Of a stretch of 45,675 nt of DNA, positions 1 to 9,624 are shown piece by piece. The DNA lies in contig CAMCAZ010000025.1 in assembly GCA_945872795.1 (NCBI GenBank), positions 1 through 45,675 on the forward strand, in the 5' to 3' direction. How positions within the stretch are numbered: the stretch's first letter is position 1; each line of letters opens with the position of its first letter. The notes under the pieces were generated by a model. The model did not search any database, had not been told where the DNA came from, and saw only the letters and a list, made by a program, of their open reading frames with translations. The position numbers were made by a program, and so were the translations under genes. Source of the stretch: Chryseobacterium gleum (GTDB lineage Bacteria; Bacteroidota; Bacteroidia; Flavobacteriales_F; PHOS-HE28).

Positions 1-72
1 GGGGCAGGGGCAGGAGCAGGGGCAGGAGCAGGGGCAGGGGCAGGAGCAGGGGCAGGGACAGGAGCAGGAGTA
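1..72. repeat. GGRGCA hexanucleotide tandem array
   Basis: About twelve consecutive 6-bp units, mostly GGGGCA or GGAGCA with single changes (GGGACA, GGAGTA) at the right end. The array runs off the left edge, so its full length is unknown. It ends just downstream of the four-helix-bundle gene, and a degenerate stretch of the same motif lies on the other side of that gene. Confidence 0.9.
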
Positions 73-87
73 GAATAGAGTACTGGC

Positions 88-465
88 TTACGCCTGTTTG
101 GCTACGCCATATTTTCCGGGGTTCTCGATCATGTCACCAAGCATGCGGCCTACCTCTTCAGAAAGCGAGATGATCGGTGCGATATCCTTTGGAGTGACGT
201 ATGCGCAAGCGACAGCATGGTCCAGCCATACCTGGGTCTCGGCGTTCTCTCCATCGCCGTCCGTCATCTTGGAGATGAAATGCAGCGGATATCGTTTCTT
301 CCTGTAGCCTTCAGCAAACTGCGCGGATACCGAACGGGATGACCTGCGGATCTGGTCGGTCAACGAATACCGTTCCTCAACGGGGAATCGCTTCGATAAG
401 AGAAACACCAAGTTGGCCATCTCGAAGGCCTTTTTGTACACGGTCATTTCCTTGAAGCCGCTCAT
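88..465 (-). CDS. four-helix bundle protein (S23 / 23S rRNA intervening-sequence protein family)
   Basis: 125 residues, the usual length for this family. The start (GFKEMTVYKKAFEMANLVF), the central LTDQIRRSSRSVSAQFAEGY block and the helical remainder match the S23-type four-helix-bundle family, whose members form small alpha-helical oligomers and are related in fold to the Avd accessory protein of diversity-generating retroelements. Its cellular role is not established. There is no 23S rRNA around it and no reverse transcriptase in the window, so neither the intervening-sequence nor the retroelement role is supported here. GGRGCA repeats lie on both sides, suggesting a self-contained cassette. 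A TATGTTTG -7 element lies 24 bases upstream of the start codon. Confidence 0.85.
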   Translation of the reverse strand: MSGFKEMTVYKKAFEMANLVFLLSKRFPVEERYSLTDQIRRSSRSVSAQFAEGYRKKRYPLHFISKMTDGDGENAETQVWLDHAVACAYVTPKDIAPIISLSEEVGRMLGDMIENPGKYGVAKQA

Positions 466-488
466 TGCCGATCAGGTTGAAGGGATGT

Positions 489-496
489 CAAACATA
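489..496 (-). promoter_or_regulatory. -7 promoter element (TAnnTTTG) of the four-helix-bundle gene
   Basis: On the minus strand this reads TATGTTTG, an exact match to the Bacteroidota -7 consensus, placed so that the leader would be about 20 bases. I see no convincing -33 TTG at the expected distance. Confidence 0.45.
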
Positions 497-518
497 CTGG
501 TACATCGATGATCGCTTG

Positions 519-548
519 CCTCCGCCCCTGTTCCTGCTCCTCCTCCTC
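519..548. repeat. degenerate GGRGCA repeat
   Basis: Read on the minus strand this is a run of GGAGCA/GGAACA/GGGGCG/GAGGCA-like hexamers, the same motif as the array at the left edge. Together the two stretches bracket the four-helix-bundle gene, and this one touches the end of rho. Confidence 0.6.
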
Positions 549-551
549 AGA

Positions 552-2585
<2,034 letters not shown>

Positions 2586-2794
2586 GGATACGAAGGGTGG
2601 GAAATGTTCGGTGGGATGGGTCCGCTGTGCGGAAGGCGAAAAGGCCTTGAGGGCTTTCTCCGGAACTGCCGTAAAGGGTTCAATTGGGCCGGCGGTGCAG
2701 GAATGTCGTCTCTTCGACGAGCGCACCGACCAGTGGGAATGCGCTGCAATGTTAAGACCTCCGGGGCAATGGCACGACACCCGGCCCCACTTTT

Positions 2795-2831
2795 TTTGGT
2801 CCGGGCCAAGGCGGATCCAGGCCTAATTTCG
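2795..2831 (+). promoter_or_regulatory. candidate promoter of the DUF4293 gene
   Basis: TTTG at the end of a T-run (2795-2798) and TAATTTCG (2824-2831) resemble the Bacteroidota -33 and -7 elements. The 25-base spacing is longer than the usual 18-21, so only the -7 element is persuasive. It would place the transcript start just before the ATG at 2851. Confidence 0.3.
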
Positions 2832-2850
2832 CCGCCGATCCCACGGACAG

Positions 2851-3324
2851 ATGCTCCAGCGCAAGCAATCCCTCTTCCTGGCCCTCGCGGCCTTGTTGGC
2901 GTTCTCCACCTGGCTGTTCCCCATTGCCAGCTACCAACGGGGAGAGACCACCTACGAACTACGCACCTCCGGACTGTTCACCAGCGAGGGGGTGGAAGTG
3001 GTGGATGTGGGCCTGAAGATGCCTTTCTCCATCGTCCTGACCCTGCTGGGTGTGGCGTTGCTCGCCACGGTGTTCCTCTACAAGGGTCGTCCGCGCCAGA
3101 TGCGCTTCGTGCGGGGCACCTATCTGCTGATGCTGGGCGTCATCGCCTACATGTTCATCACGGACCGCTCTGTGCACGGCTATCTGGAGGAGGGTGGGGC
3201 TGTCACCGCCAGCTATGGCCTGTCCTTCGTACTTCCCATCGTGGCCCTGGTGCTGTCCTTCATGGCCGAGCGCGCCATCAAGGCCGATGAGGAGCTGGTG
3301 CGCAGTGCGGACCGATTGCGCTGA
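2851..3324 (+). CDS. DUF4293 family integral membrane protein
   Basis: 157 residues with four predicted membrane helices (about 8-27, 52-73, 83-103 and 116-137) and a periplasmic loop after the first. The opening MLQRKQSLFLALAALL and the end AIKADEELVRSADRLR match the Bacteroidota DUF4293 family, which often sits beside rho. The function is unknown. The stop codon is immediately followed by the end of the convergent hydratase gene with no spacer. Confidence 0.85.
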   Translation: MLQRKQSLFLALAALLAFSTWLFPIASYQRGETTYELRTSGLFTSEGVEVVDVGLKMPFSIVLTLLGVALLATVFLYKGRPRQMRFVRGTYLLMLGVIAYMFITDRSVHGYLEEGGAVTASYGLSFVLPIVALVLSFMAERAIKADEELVRSADRLR

Positions 3325-4095
3325 TCAGCGTTTGGCCACTGCGTCCTTGAACGCAGCGATGGCGTTCCGCGTGAAATCGCTCAACACCAGGCGCCCGCTG
3401 ATCTTGGCGCGTTCGATCAGGAGTTCGTCCCAATCTTCGGTCCCCCGCCACATCACCTTCTTCAGTTCGGCCATGGCCTCGGGGCTGTAGGCTGAAAGTT
3501 CCCTGGCGTGCGCGTCGATGCACGCGTCCAAGGCTTCCACGGTCGGGAACACTTCGGCGTACATGCCATTGGTCTCGCACCATGCAGCGCTGCGGCGTTT
3601 GGCCGGTGTGGCGCTCAGGAGCCCGAACTGTCCGGTGCCCACCTTGCGTTCCACTGCCGGTCCCACCACGAAGGGGCCGATGCCGATGGCGAGTTCGCTG
3701 AGCCGTGCACTGGCGCTTTCATGGGCGTAGGCAATATCCACCGCGCAGGCTAGACCCACACCACCGCCCACGGCATGGCTGTGGATGCGGCCGATGACGA
3801 GGACCGGTGCCTTGCGGATGGCATTGATCACCAGGGCGAAACCGCTGAAGAACGCGAGCCCATGGGCCTCACTGTCAATGGCGACCAGCTCATCGAAACT
3901 GGCACCCGCACAGAAGGCCTTGTCGCCGTCGCTGCGCAGGATGATCACCCGCACGGACGGGTCTTTGCCGGCCGCTTCGATGGCCTGGGCCATGCTGCGC
4001 AGCACGTGGCCGGGCAGGCTGTTGCTCTTGGGATGGTGGAAGGTCACCGTGGCGATGCCTTCAGAGAGGGTGGTCCTTGCGTAACCGTTGTCCAT
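3325..4095 (-). CDS. enoyl-CoA hydratase/isomerase family protein (crotonase fold)
   Basis: 256 residues, standard crotonase length. The first oxyanion-hole segment (FCAGASFDEL, about 61-70) and the second (HAVGGGVGLACAVDIAYA, about 105-122) are intact, and LSELAIGIGP carries a glutamate in the position expected for a catalytic residue. Members hydrate or isomerise acyl-CoA thioesters in fatty acid, leucine or aromatic degradation. The exact substrate cannot be told from sequence; a methylglutaconyl-CoA hydratase-like role is one possibility. It is monocistronic here, about 100 bases downstream of the desaturase gene on the same strand. Confidence 0.85.
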   Translation of the reverse strand: MDNGYARTTLSEGIATVTFHHPKSNSLPGHVLRSMAQAIEAAGKDPSVRVIILRSDGDKAFCAGASFDELVAIDSEAHGLAFFSGFALVINAIRKAPVLVIGRIHSHAVGGGVGLACAVDIAYAHESASARLSELAIGIGPFVVGPAVERKVGTGQFGLLSATPAKRRSAAWCETNGMYAEVFPTVEALDACIDAHARELSAYSPEAMAELKKVMWRGTEDWDELLIERAKISGRLVLSDFTRNAIAAFKDAVAKR

Positions 4096-4200
4096 GGTGG
4101 AATGGAGGTTTCAGAGCGCAAAGGAACGGAACAGCAATTGCTCCGGATCCGTCAGAGGAGATCCACAAGGCCCATTACGTCACCCTTTTCTAAGCGTGGT

Positions 4201-5271
4201 TCAAGCCACAGCCGTCGTCAATACGTTGGTGCTGAACGGTATGGGTACCACCCGACTGCGCAGGAAGGCGATCACCTCCTCGTCGTTCTGGAAATTGTTG
4301 CCTACATCCACGAAACGCTCGGCCAGGAGGTCGTATCGGTCGCGCAGGAGAAGCACGAAGACATCCATATAGTTGAGCCCGTCGAACACCACAGCCTTGT
4401 TCCTGCCGAACTCGGCGAGGTGTTCCCGGAAATACCGCGGATGCTCCGTCCAATGAAGCATGGGCTCAAGGTGGTGGCTGATGTGGTAGCCATCGTTCCA
4501 GCACTTATGGTTGAACTTCACGTTGATGACCGTGATGCTGTTGCGGAACTCGTTGCCGGGCTGGTCCGGGCAGATGAAGGTGTGCTGTACCCAGTTGCCG
4601 GCCATGGCCACCAAGCGGAAGGCCATGAATGGCAGGATGAAGGCGACAAGCGTGGCCTGCCAGTTCACGAAGCTCATGGCTACACAGAAGAGGATGAAGA
4701 GCAGTTCGCCCCGGATGGTCTGCCACGCCAGCTTGTTCCGTCGCACCCCGAAGAGGTACCGGATCAGGGTGTAGATGCCGGTGAAGAGGAAGGTGAGGTA
4801 GTACTTCATGAAGTCCGTTCCTGAATCCCGCTGGTAGGGCATGGTGCTGCTCTCGTCGGGTTCCAGGTTGTTCTCCGCATGGTGCATGCCCACGTGATGT
4901 GCGCGGTAGGTCTCCGGCGATTGGCCGAAGAAGGGTGCCAGTACCCAAGGAAGGTAGTGGTTCAGGAATTCATACTCCTTCTTGAAGAAGCGGCGGTGTG
5001 TGGTGCAATGCAACATCAGTCCGAAGGGCCCCTTGTAGGTGATGTTGTTGATGAAGAGATAGACCACAGCGATCATCCACCAGAGCCAGGTGGGCACGAA
5101 GGGCATGTACAGCAGTACGGCCATCGGTATGAGCGTAAAGGTGACGCGCAGGCCGAGGTAGATGAAGGGCAGGTCCCGCGGGTCGTTCAGCAGGCTGACG
5201 AAGAAGCGGTCGAGGGAGGTGGTGACCGGACGGCTCGTCTCGGGGTCGGTCTGGGTGGTGAACTGGAGCAT
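4201..5271 (-). CDS. membrane fatty acid desaturase family protein
   Basis: About 356 residues. Three histidine clusters typical of the di-iron membrane desaturase/hydroxylase superfamily are present: HCTTH, HHVGMHH and HISHH. Hydrophobic segments lie before the first cluster and between the second and third. The reaction is probably O2-dependent desaturation or hydroxylation of a lipid acyl chain; the substrate is not predictable. I start at the ATG at 5271 (MLQFTTQTD); an ATG at 5316 in the same frame would add 15 residues unlike the rest. Lies head-to-head with the methyltransferase gene and near a second, unrelated-looking desaturase at 7344. Confidence 0.85.
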   Translation of the reverse strand: MLQFTTQTDPETSRPVTTSLDRFFVSLLNDPRDLPFIYLGLRVTFTLIPMAVLLYMPFVPTWLWWMIAVVYLFINNITYKGPFGLMLHCTTHRRFFKKEYEFLNHYLPWVLAPFFGQSPETYRAHHVGMHHAENNLEPDESSTMPYQRDSGTDFMKYYLTFLFTGIYTLIRYLFGVRRNKLAWQTIRGELLFILFCVAMSFVNWQATLVAFILPFMAFRLVAMAGNWVQHTFICPDQPGNEFRNSITVINVKFNHKCWNDGYHISHHLEPMLHWTEHPRYFREHLAEFGRNKAVVFDGLNYMDVFVLLLRDRYDLLAERFVDVGNNFQNDEEVIAFLRSRVVPIPFSTNVLTTAVA

Positions 5272-5487
5272 ACGGCCCCAAGGTGCGGTTAAGTTCCGGG
5301 CCGTGCAAACGAACATGTTGCGTATTGTGGTACCACGTGAGGCCCAGCACGGGTGAGCGGCGGCGGGCTGGCGCCCGGTTCATGGCGGTACAACGGGTGT
5401 GGTAGGCATCAAAGGTCCGGAAGTGCCACGAACACGTGTGCATCCGTTCATGCGGATCAGCTTGTTCATAAAGCGCCGTAGACCCAC

Positions 5488-5518
5488 TTGATCGGCGGGA
5501 TGCCGGGGGATAGTTTCG
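5488..5518 (+). promoter_or_regulatory. promoter of the C5 methyltransferase gene
   Basis: TTG at 5488-5490, a 20-base spacer, then TAGTTTCG at 5511-5518. The transcript would start within a few bases of the ATG at 5527, giving an almost leaderless message. This also argues against an upstream start at 5488, which would lie inside the promoter. Confidence 0.5.
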
Positions 5519-5526
5519 CGCCATCC

Positions 5527-6759
5527 ATGGAACCCCTGAAGGTCGTAGAGCTCTTTGCCGGCGTTGGTGGTTTCCGCATCGGTCTGGAACGGGCCAGCGA
5601 TCGGTTCAGCGTGGTGTGGAGCAACCAGTGGGAGCCGGGCATCAAGCGCCAGGCGGCATCTGCGGTCTACGTGGCCCGTTTCGGCCCTGATCACCATTCC
5701 AACGCGGACATCGCATCGGTCCCGGTGAAGCACATCCCCCGGCATGATCTGCTGGTGGGCGGTTTCCCCTGCCAGGATTATTCCGTGGCGCGCACCTTGA
5801 AGCAGGCCGAGGGATTGCAGGGAAAGAAGGGTGTGCTGTGGTGGGAGATCCATCGCATCCTCAAGGCCCACGCACCGGGCTACATCCTACTGGAGAACGT
5901 GGACCGCCTGCTGAAGTCTCCCACCGGTCAACGGGGGCGTGACTTTGCAGTGATGCTGGCCTCGCTCGCCGACCTGGGCTATGTGGTGGAGTGGCGCGTG
6001 ATCAACGCGGCGGACTATGGCATGCCACAGCGCCGGCGGCGGGTGTTCTTCCTCGGCTATCACAAGAGCACACCCATCGGTAAGGCACTGCTTAAGGAGA
6101 AGAACCCCGAGGGCTGGATCATGGACCATGGGATCTTCTCCGAGGCCTTTCCGGTGGCAGAAGGCAGGCAGGGCCTGAACAGTGTGGAACTGAAAGGTGA
6201 CCTGGCGGACATCAGCCGCAAGTTCAACGCAACGAAGAAAGGGGCGAAGACCCCGTTCGGGAGCGCTGGTGTGTTGGTGGGTCGAAAGGCCCACAGCTGT
6301 TCCGTGGTGCCGGACTACAGTGGACCACGCACCGTATTGGGCGATATCGTGCTGCCCAGCGCAGAGGTGCCCAAAAGTTACTTCGTGCCGGCCGCCCAGG
6401 TCAAGGCCTGGAGCTATTGCAAGGGAGGTAAGAGCGAGCAGCGGGTGGACCGCAGCAGCGGATACAGTTACAGCTACAGCGAGGGCGCCATGTCCTTTCC
6501 CGATGCCTTGGACAAGCCATCGCGTACCATCGTCACGGGTGAAGGCGGCATCTCACCCTCACGCTTCAAGCATGTCATCCGCACTCCGGAAGGCAAGCTC
6601 CGCCGCCTCACCCCGGTGGAACTAGAACGGCTGAACATGTTCCCCGACGGTCATACCGAGGGGGCGTCGGATACCAAGCGGGCCTTCTTCATGGGCAACG
6701 CACTGGTCACCGGTGTGATCGAACGATTGGGCAGGGTCCTGGTATCCCGGGTGAAGTGA
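5527..6759 (+). CDS. DNA (cytosine-5-)-methyltransferase, solitary
   Basis: 410 residues. C5-methyltransferase motifs appear in order: motif I LFAGVGG (9-15) for AdoMet binding, motif IV GGFPCQDYS with catalytic Cys82, motif VI ENV (123-125), motif VIII QRRRRVFFLG, then a target-recognition region of about 170 residues, and motif X FFMGNALV near the C-terminus. It transfers a methyl group to C5 of cytosine in a short recognition sequence that I cannot predict. No restriction endonuclease, Vsr nuclease or specificity gene is adjacent, so it looks like an orphan enzyme with regulatory or protective use, or a relic of a restriction system. Confidence 0.93.
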   Translation: MEPLKVVELFAGVGGFRIGLERASDRFSVVWSNQWEPGIKRQAASAVYVARFGPDHHSNADIASVPVKHIPRHDLLVGGFPCQDYSVARTLKQAEGLQGKKGVLWWEIHRILKAHAPGYILLENVDRLLKSPTGQRGRDFAVMLASLADLGYVVEWRVINAADYGMPQRRRRVFFLGYHKSTPIGKALLKEKNPEGWIMDHGIFSEAFPVAEGRQGLNSVELKGDLADISRKFNATKKGAKTPFGSAGVLVGRKAHSCSVVPDYSGPRTVLGDIVLPSAEVPKSYFVPAAQVKAWSYCKGGKSEQRVDRSSGYSYSYSEGAMSFPDALDKPSRTIVTGEGGISPSRFKHVIRTPEGKLRRLTPVELERLNMFPDGHTEGASDTKRAFFMGNALVTGVIERLGRVLVSRVK

Positions 6760-6768
6760 TCGGTAAGC

Positions 6769-7170
6769 ATGCGCTCCATGCTCCGCATCCCCTTTGCCAT
6801 TGCGGGACGCACGTTGCTGGTGTTGTTCGGTGCGGCGATGCTCTTTTAGCTGACCGTGCTGTTCGGGCTGGTCCCCACGGAGATGGTCTGGGGCGGTCGG
6901 CTGGACGATGCAGCGGAACGCACGGCGGTCGTCTCCATCGCGGTGCTGTTGGTCGCTGGTTGTTTTGTGTTGATCCGGATGAAGGTCATCGGAAAGGGCA
7001 TTCCAGCGGTGGGCCGTTGGGGGCTATGGACCCTGGTGCTGCTCTTCACGCTCAATACCGTGGGCAACCTCTTCGCATTGGACATGCGGGAGACCCTGAT
7101 CTTCACGCCGGTCACGTTGCTGGCCGCGGTGCTTTCCTGGCGACTGGCCTTGGGAGATGCTGCAAAGTGA
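6769..7170 (+). pseudogene. small membrane protein gene interrupted by an in-frame TAG
   Basis: From the ATG at 6769 the frame reads MRSMLRIPFAIAGRTLLVLF and continues until a TAG at 6847-6849, after which the same frame runs on for 107 codons as a four-helix membrane protein. The part after the stop lacks a complete first transmembrane segment and could begin at the GTG at 6856. The simplest reading is a nonsense mutation in one roughly 133-codon gene; alternatives are use of the GTG start or a sequencing error. Family unknown. It follows the methyltransferase by only 9 bases. Confidence 0.6.
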
Positions 7171-7343
7171 GCGACGAGCTGGTGGACCGATCGTGTCGGT
7201 GAGTTTACTGCCTATCCCGCATCTCCTGTCAGGTACTGAAAAGGGCCACCAGCGCGGAAACCTGTTGGTTGATGAATGGTCGAGGACGTAGGCATCATTG
7301 TTGACCATAGCTTCACGGTCCGAACACAGGGCTACCCCATTCA

Positions 7344-8453
7344 ATGCAGAACCTACGCTACATCGGTCCGGAGGCCTGGCAGAAGCAATTCTCCACCGCC
7401 GTAAGGAAGAACGTCAACGCTTACTTCAAGGAACATGGGCTCTCCACCAAAGGCGACCAGCGCATGGTGGTGAAGACCGTGGCCATGCTCGCTCTCTACA
7501 TCGTGCCCTTTGTGCTCCTGCTCACGCTGCCCATCTCAGGCTGGTGGGCGATGCCGGTGGTGGTGGTGATGGGCATCGGAATGGCGGGCATCGGCATGAG
7601 CGTGATGCACGACGCCGTGCACGGCTCGGCCAGCAGACACGTCTGGATCAACAAGCTCCTGGGCAGCAGCATCTATCTCCTCGGGAGCAATGTGTTCAAT
7701 TGGCGGATCCAGCACAACCTCATCCACCACACGCACACCAACGTGAACGATGTGGACCAGGACATCGCGTCGCGCGGACCACTGCGTTTCAGCGAGCACG
7801 CGCGCTTGAAGTGGGTGCATCGTTTCCAGCACATGCACGCCTTCTTCTTCTATGGCCTGATGACGATCTCCAAATTGGTGACCGACTTCTTCATGCTGGC
7901 CCGGTTCAACAAGGCCGGCATCACCCGCCAGCAGGGTGTGAGCCCCACGCGGGAGTTCATCACCCTGGGCCTCACCAAGGCCCTGCACATCGGCGTGCTC
8001 ATCGGCCTGCCCATCCTGCTCACCCCCTTGCTCTGGTGGCAGGTGGTCATCGGTTTCTTCCTGATGCACTTCATCACGGGCGTGATCCTGGGCAGCATCT
8101 TCCAACTGGCCCACGTGGTGGAAGGTGCAGAGCAGCCCATGCCCGATGAGAGGGGCGTGATCCATACGGACTGGGCGGTGCACGAGGTGCTCACCACGGC
8201 CAACTTCGCACGGAACAACCGCCTGCTGAACTGGTACATCGGCGGTCTGAACTTCCAGATCGAGCACCACCTGTTCCCGCACATCTGCCACATCCACTAC
8301 CGGAAGATCTCACCCATCGTGGAGCGAACGGCGAAGGAGTTCGGGATCCCGTACAACCTAAAGCCCTCCTTGCGGGCCGCATTGGCCTCCCACGTAAGGC
8401 GATTACGCGAGCTCGGTCGGCCGAAGCTGATCCCCATCCCGGTCAGGAAGTAG
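7344..8453 (+). CDS. acyl-lipid/acyl-CoA fatty acid desaturase (linoleoyl-CoA desaturase type)
   Basis: 369 residues with the full histidine-box set of front-end-like desaturases: HDAVHG (about 92-97), HNLIHHTHTN (about 127-136) and QIEHHLFPHICHIHY near 295-309. The Q in the third box is a hallmark of delta-5/6-type enzymes, but there is no fused cytochrome b5 domain, as is usual in bacterial members. Membrane helices occur at about 45-90 and 210-250. It inserts a double bond into membrane acyl chains using O2 and an external electron donor. It stands alone with a 173-base upstream gap. Confidence 0.92.
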   Translation: MQNLRYIGPEAWQKQFSTAVRKNVNAYFKEHGLSTKGDQRMVVKTVAMLALYIVPFVLLLTLPISGWWAMPVVVVMGIGMAGIGMSVMHDAVHGSASRHVWINKLLGSSIYLLGSNVFNWRIQHNLIHHTHTNVNDVDQDIASRGPLRFSEHARLKWVHRFQHMHAFFFYGLMTISKLVTDFFMLARFNKAGITRQQGVSPTREFITLGLTKALHIGVLIGLPILLTPLLWWQVVIGFFLMHFITGVILGSIFQLAHVVEGAEQPMPDERGVIHTDWAVHEVLTTANFARNNRLLNWYIGGLNFQIEHHLFPHICHIHYRKISPIVERTAKEFGIPYNLKPSLRAALASHVRRLRELGRPKLIPIPVRK

Positions 8454-8538
8454 TTCTGGTCCAAAAGGAAGGAGCCGGCATGGTTATGCCAAGACCTGCT
8501 CGTTCACCGCAGCATCGAGGATGATCGTCCTGCCCGTC

Positions 8539-9327
8539 TTACCTGTGCTCGCGCACCTTGGGGTAGTTGAACATCAGGGATGTAAGCACCGGCACGAAGA
8601 AAATAGCCACGGTCACCGCTGACGTGAGGTGGTCCGCTTCGTGGCTCATCAGGAAGCGGCTTAGACCGTGCTCCGGATGATAATGCTCCACGACGGAAAG
8701 CGTCAACTTGAGCCCCAGCACAAAGATCACCAGGAATGCTGAGGTCTCCAGGAACGGGAAGCGCTGCATCAGCTGCACGAAGCCTTGTGCCACATAGCGC
8801 ATGGCCAGTATCCCGATGAACACGCCGATCCAGATCAGGATCAGGTTCTCCGTGAAGGCTACCGCGGCGAACACGTTATCGATGGAGAAGGCAAGGTCCA
8901 TCAATTCAACCAGCACCACGGTAGACCAGAACGGGCCGATGCGACCCACCGTATGGCGATAGAACCAATGGCTGTTCTTGTTGAGCAGGTCGTCCTTCTT
9001 GGTCTTGGTCTGCTTGCCCTTCCACCAGTCCCATACGAGATAGAGAAGGTAAAGGCCGCCGAGAGGCTTCAGCCACCAGATCTGGATGAGGTAGGCGGCG
9101 AACAGCAGGCAAACGCCCCGGAAGAAATAGGCGCCGATGATACCGTACTTCAGGGCGCGTTTCCGCTGTTTCTCGGGCAGGTCCATGACCATCGTCGCCA
9201 ACACTGCCGCATTGTCCACCGAGAGCAGGCTCTCAATGATGATAAGGTTGGCCACGATGGCCAGACTGGGCAGTGGGTTGTCCAGGATCTGTTGGAAATA
9301 CTCCAGCATGGGGTTTGGTCGGGCCAT
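8539..9327 (-). CDS. TerC/Alx family membrane protein, probable Mn(II) exporter
   Basis: 262 residues, about seven membrane helices. The two diagnostic acidic membrane motifs are present: ESLLSVDNAAVLA (about 32-44) and ELMDLAFSIDNVFAAVAF (about 141-158). Family members such as E. coli Alx and Bacillus TerC homologues move manganese and help metallate exported proteins; tellurite resistance is a historical name. A second ATG at 9309 is also possible. Convergent with the desaturase; the 85-base gap holds a short GGCAT-GGTT-ATGCC hairpin without a T-tract. Confidence 0.88.
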   Translation of the reverse strand: MARPNPMLEYFQQILDNPLPSLAIVANLIIIESLLSVDNAAVLATMVMDLPEKQRKRALKYGIIGAYFFRGVCLLFAAYLIQIWWLKPLGGLYLLYLVWDWWKGKQTKTKKDDLLNKNSHWFYRHTVGRIGPFWSTVVLVELMDLAFSIDNVFAAVAFTENLILIWIGVFIGILAMRYVAQGFVQLMQRFPFLETSAFLVIFVLGLKLTLSVVEHYHPEHGLSRFLMSHEADHLTSAVTVAIFFVPVLTSLMFNYPKVREHR

Positions 9328-9523
9328 TATGGCCGCTCAGGCGACGAAGTTCGTGAATGGATCGCACGTTCGGACGGTGAGCGGTGAGCTTGGCTTGTCC
9401 GGCTGATGAGCATTCTGCGGATCGATCCCAATGGCTGCCGTCACGGGATGATCGCATGATGGCGTCAGTTCGTAATGGCCTCAGTAATTTGGTGGTGGGC
9501 TTTCAATCTGGTCCGTTTTCATC

Positions 9524-9554
9524 TTTCCGCGTTCTTGCAGCTACGTTACTTTTG
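9524..9554 (+). promoter_or_regulatory. candidate promoter of the CotH-family gene
   Basis: TACTTTTG at 9547-9554 is an exact -7 match; 19 bases upstream lies TTTC (9524-9527), one base off the TTTG -33 element. It would give a leader of roughly 65 bases before the ATG at 9625. Confidence 0.45.
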
Positions 9555-9624
9555 TAAAAAGCCTGTGTTAAGTCGTGGTGTCGATGCCTCCGGCATTGCG
9601 CCTCTCTCATTCCATCTGCTTCAT

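Noticed and set aside
1-72. CRISPR array
   Set aside because: Units are 6 bp and contiguous, with no spacers and no cas genes in the window.
88-465. Avd accessory protein of a diversity-generating retroelement
   Set aside because: No reverse transcriptase, template repeat or variable repeat was found nearby.
5527-6759. part of a restriction-modification system
   Set aside because: No endonuclease-like gene is adjacent; neighbours are desaturases and a membrane protein.
8476-8489. rho-independent terminator between the desaturase and TerC genes
   Set aside because: The hairpin has a 5-bp stem and no T-tract.
9475-9624. upstream extension of the CotH-family gene
   Set aside because: The 50 extra residues lack a signal peptide and cover the likely promoter; the ATG at 9625 opens a clean signal peptide.
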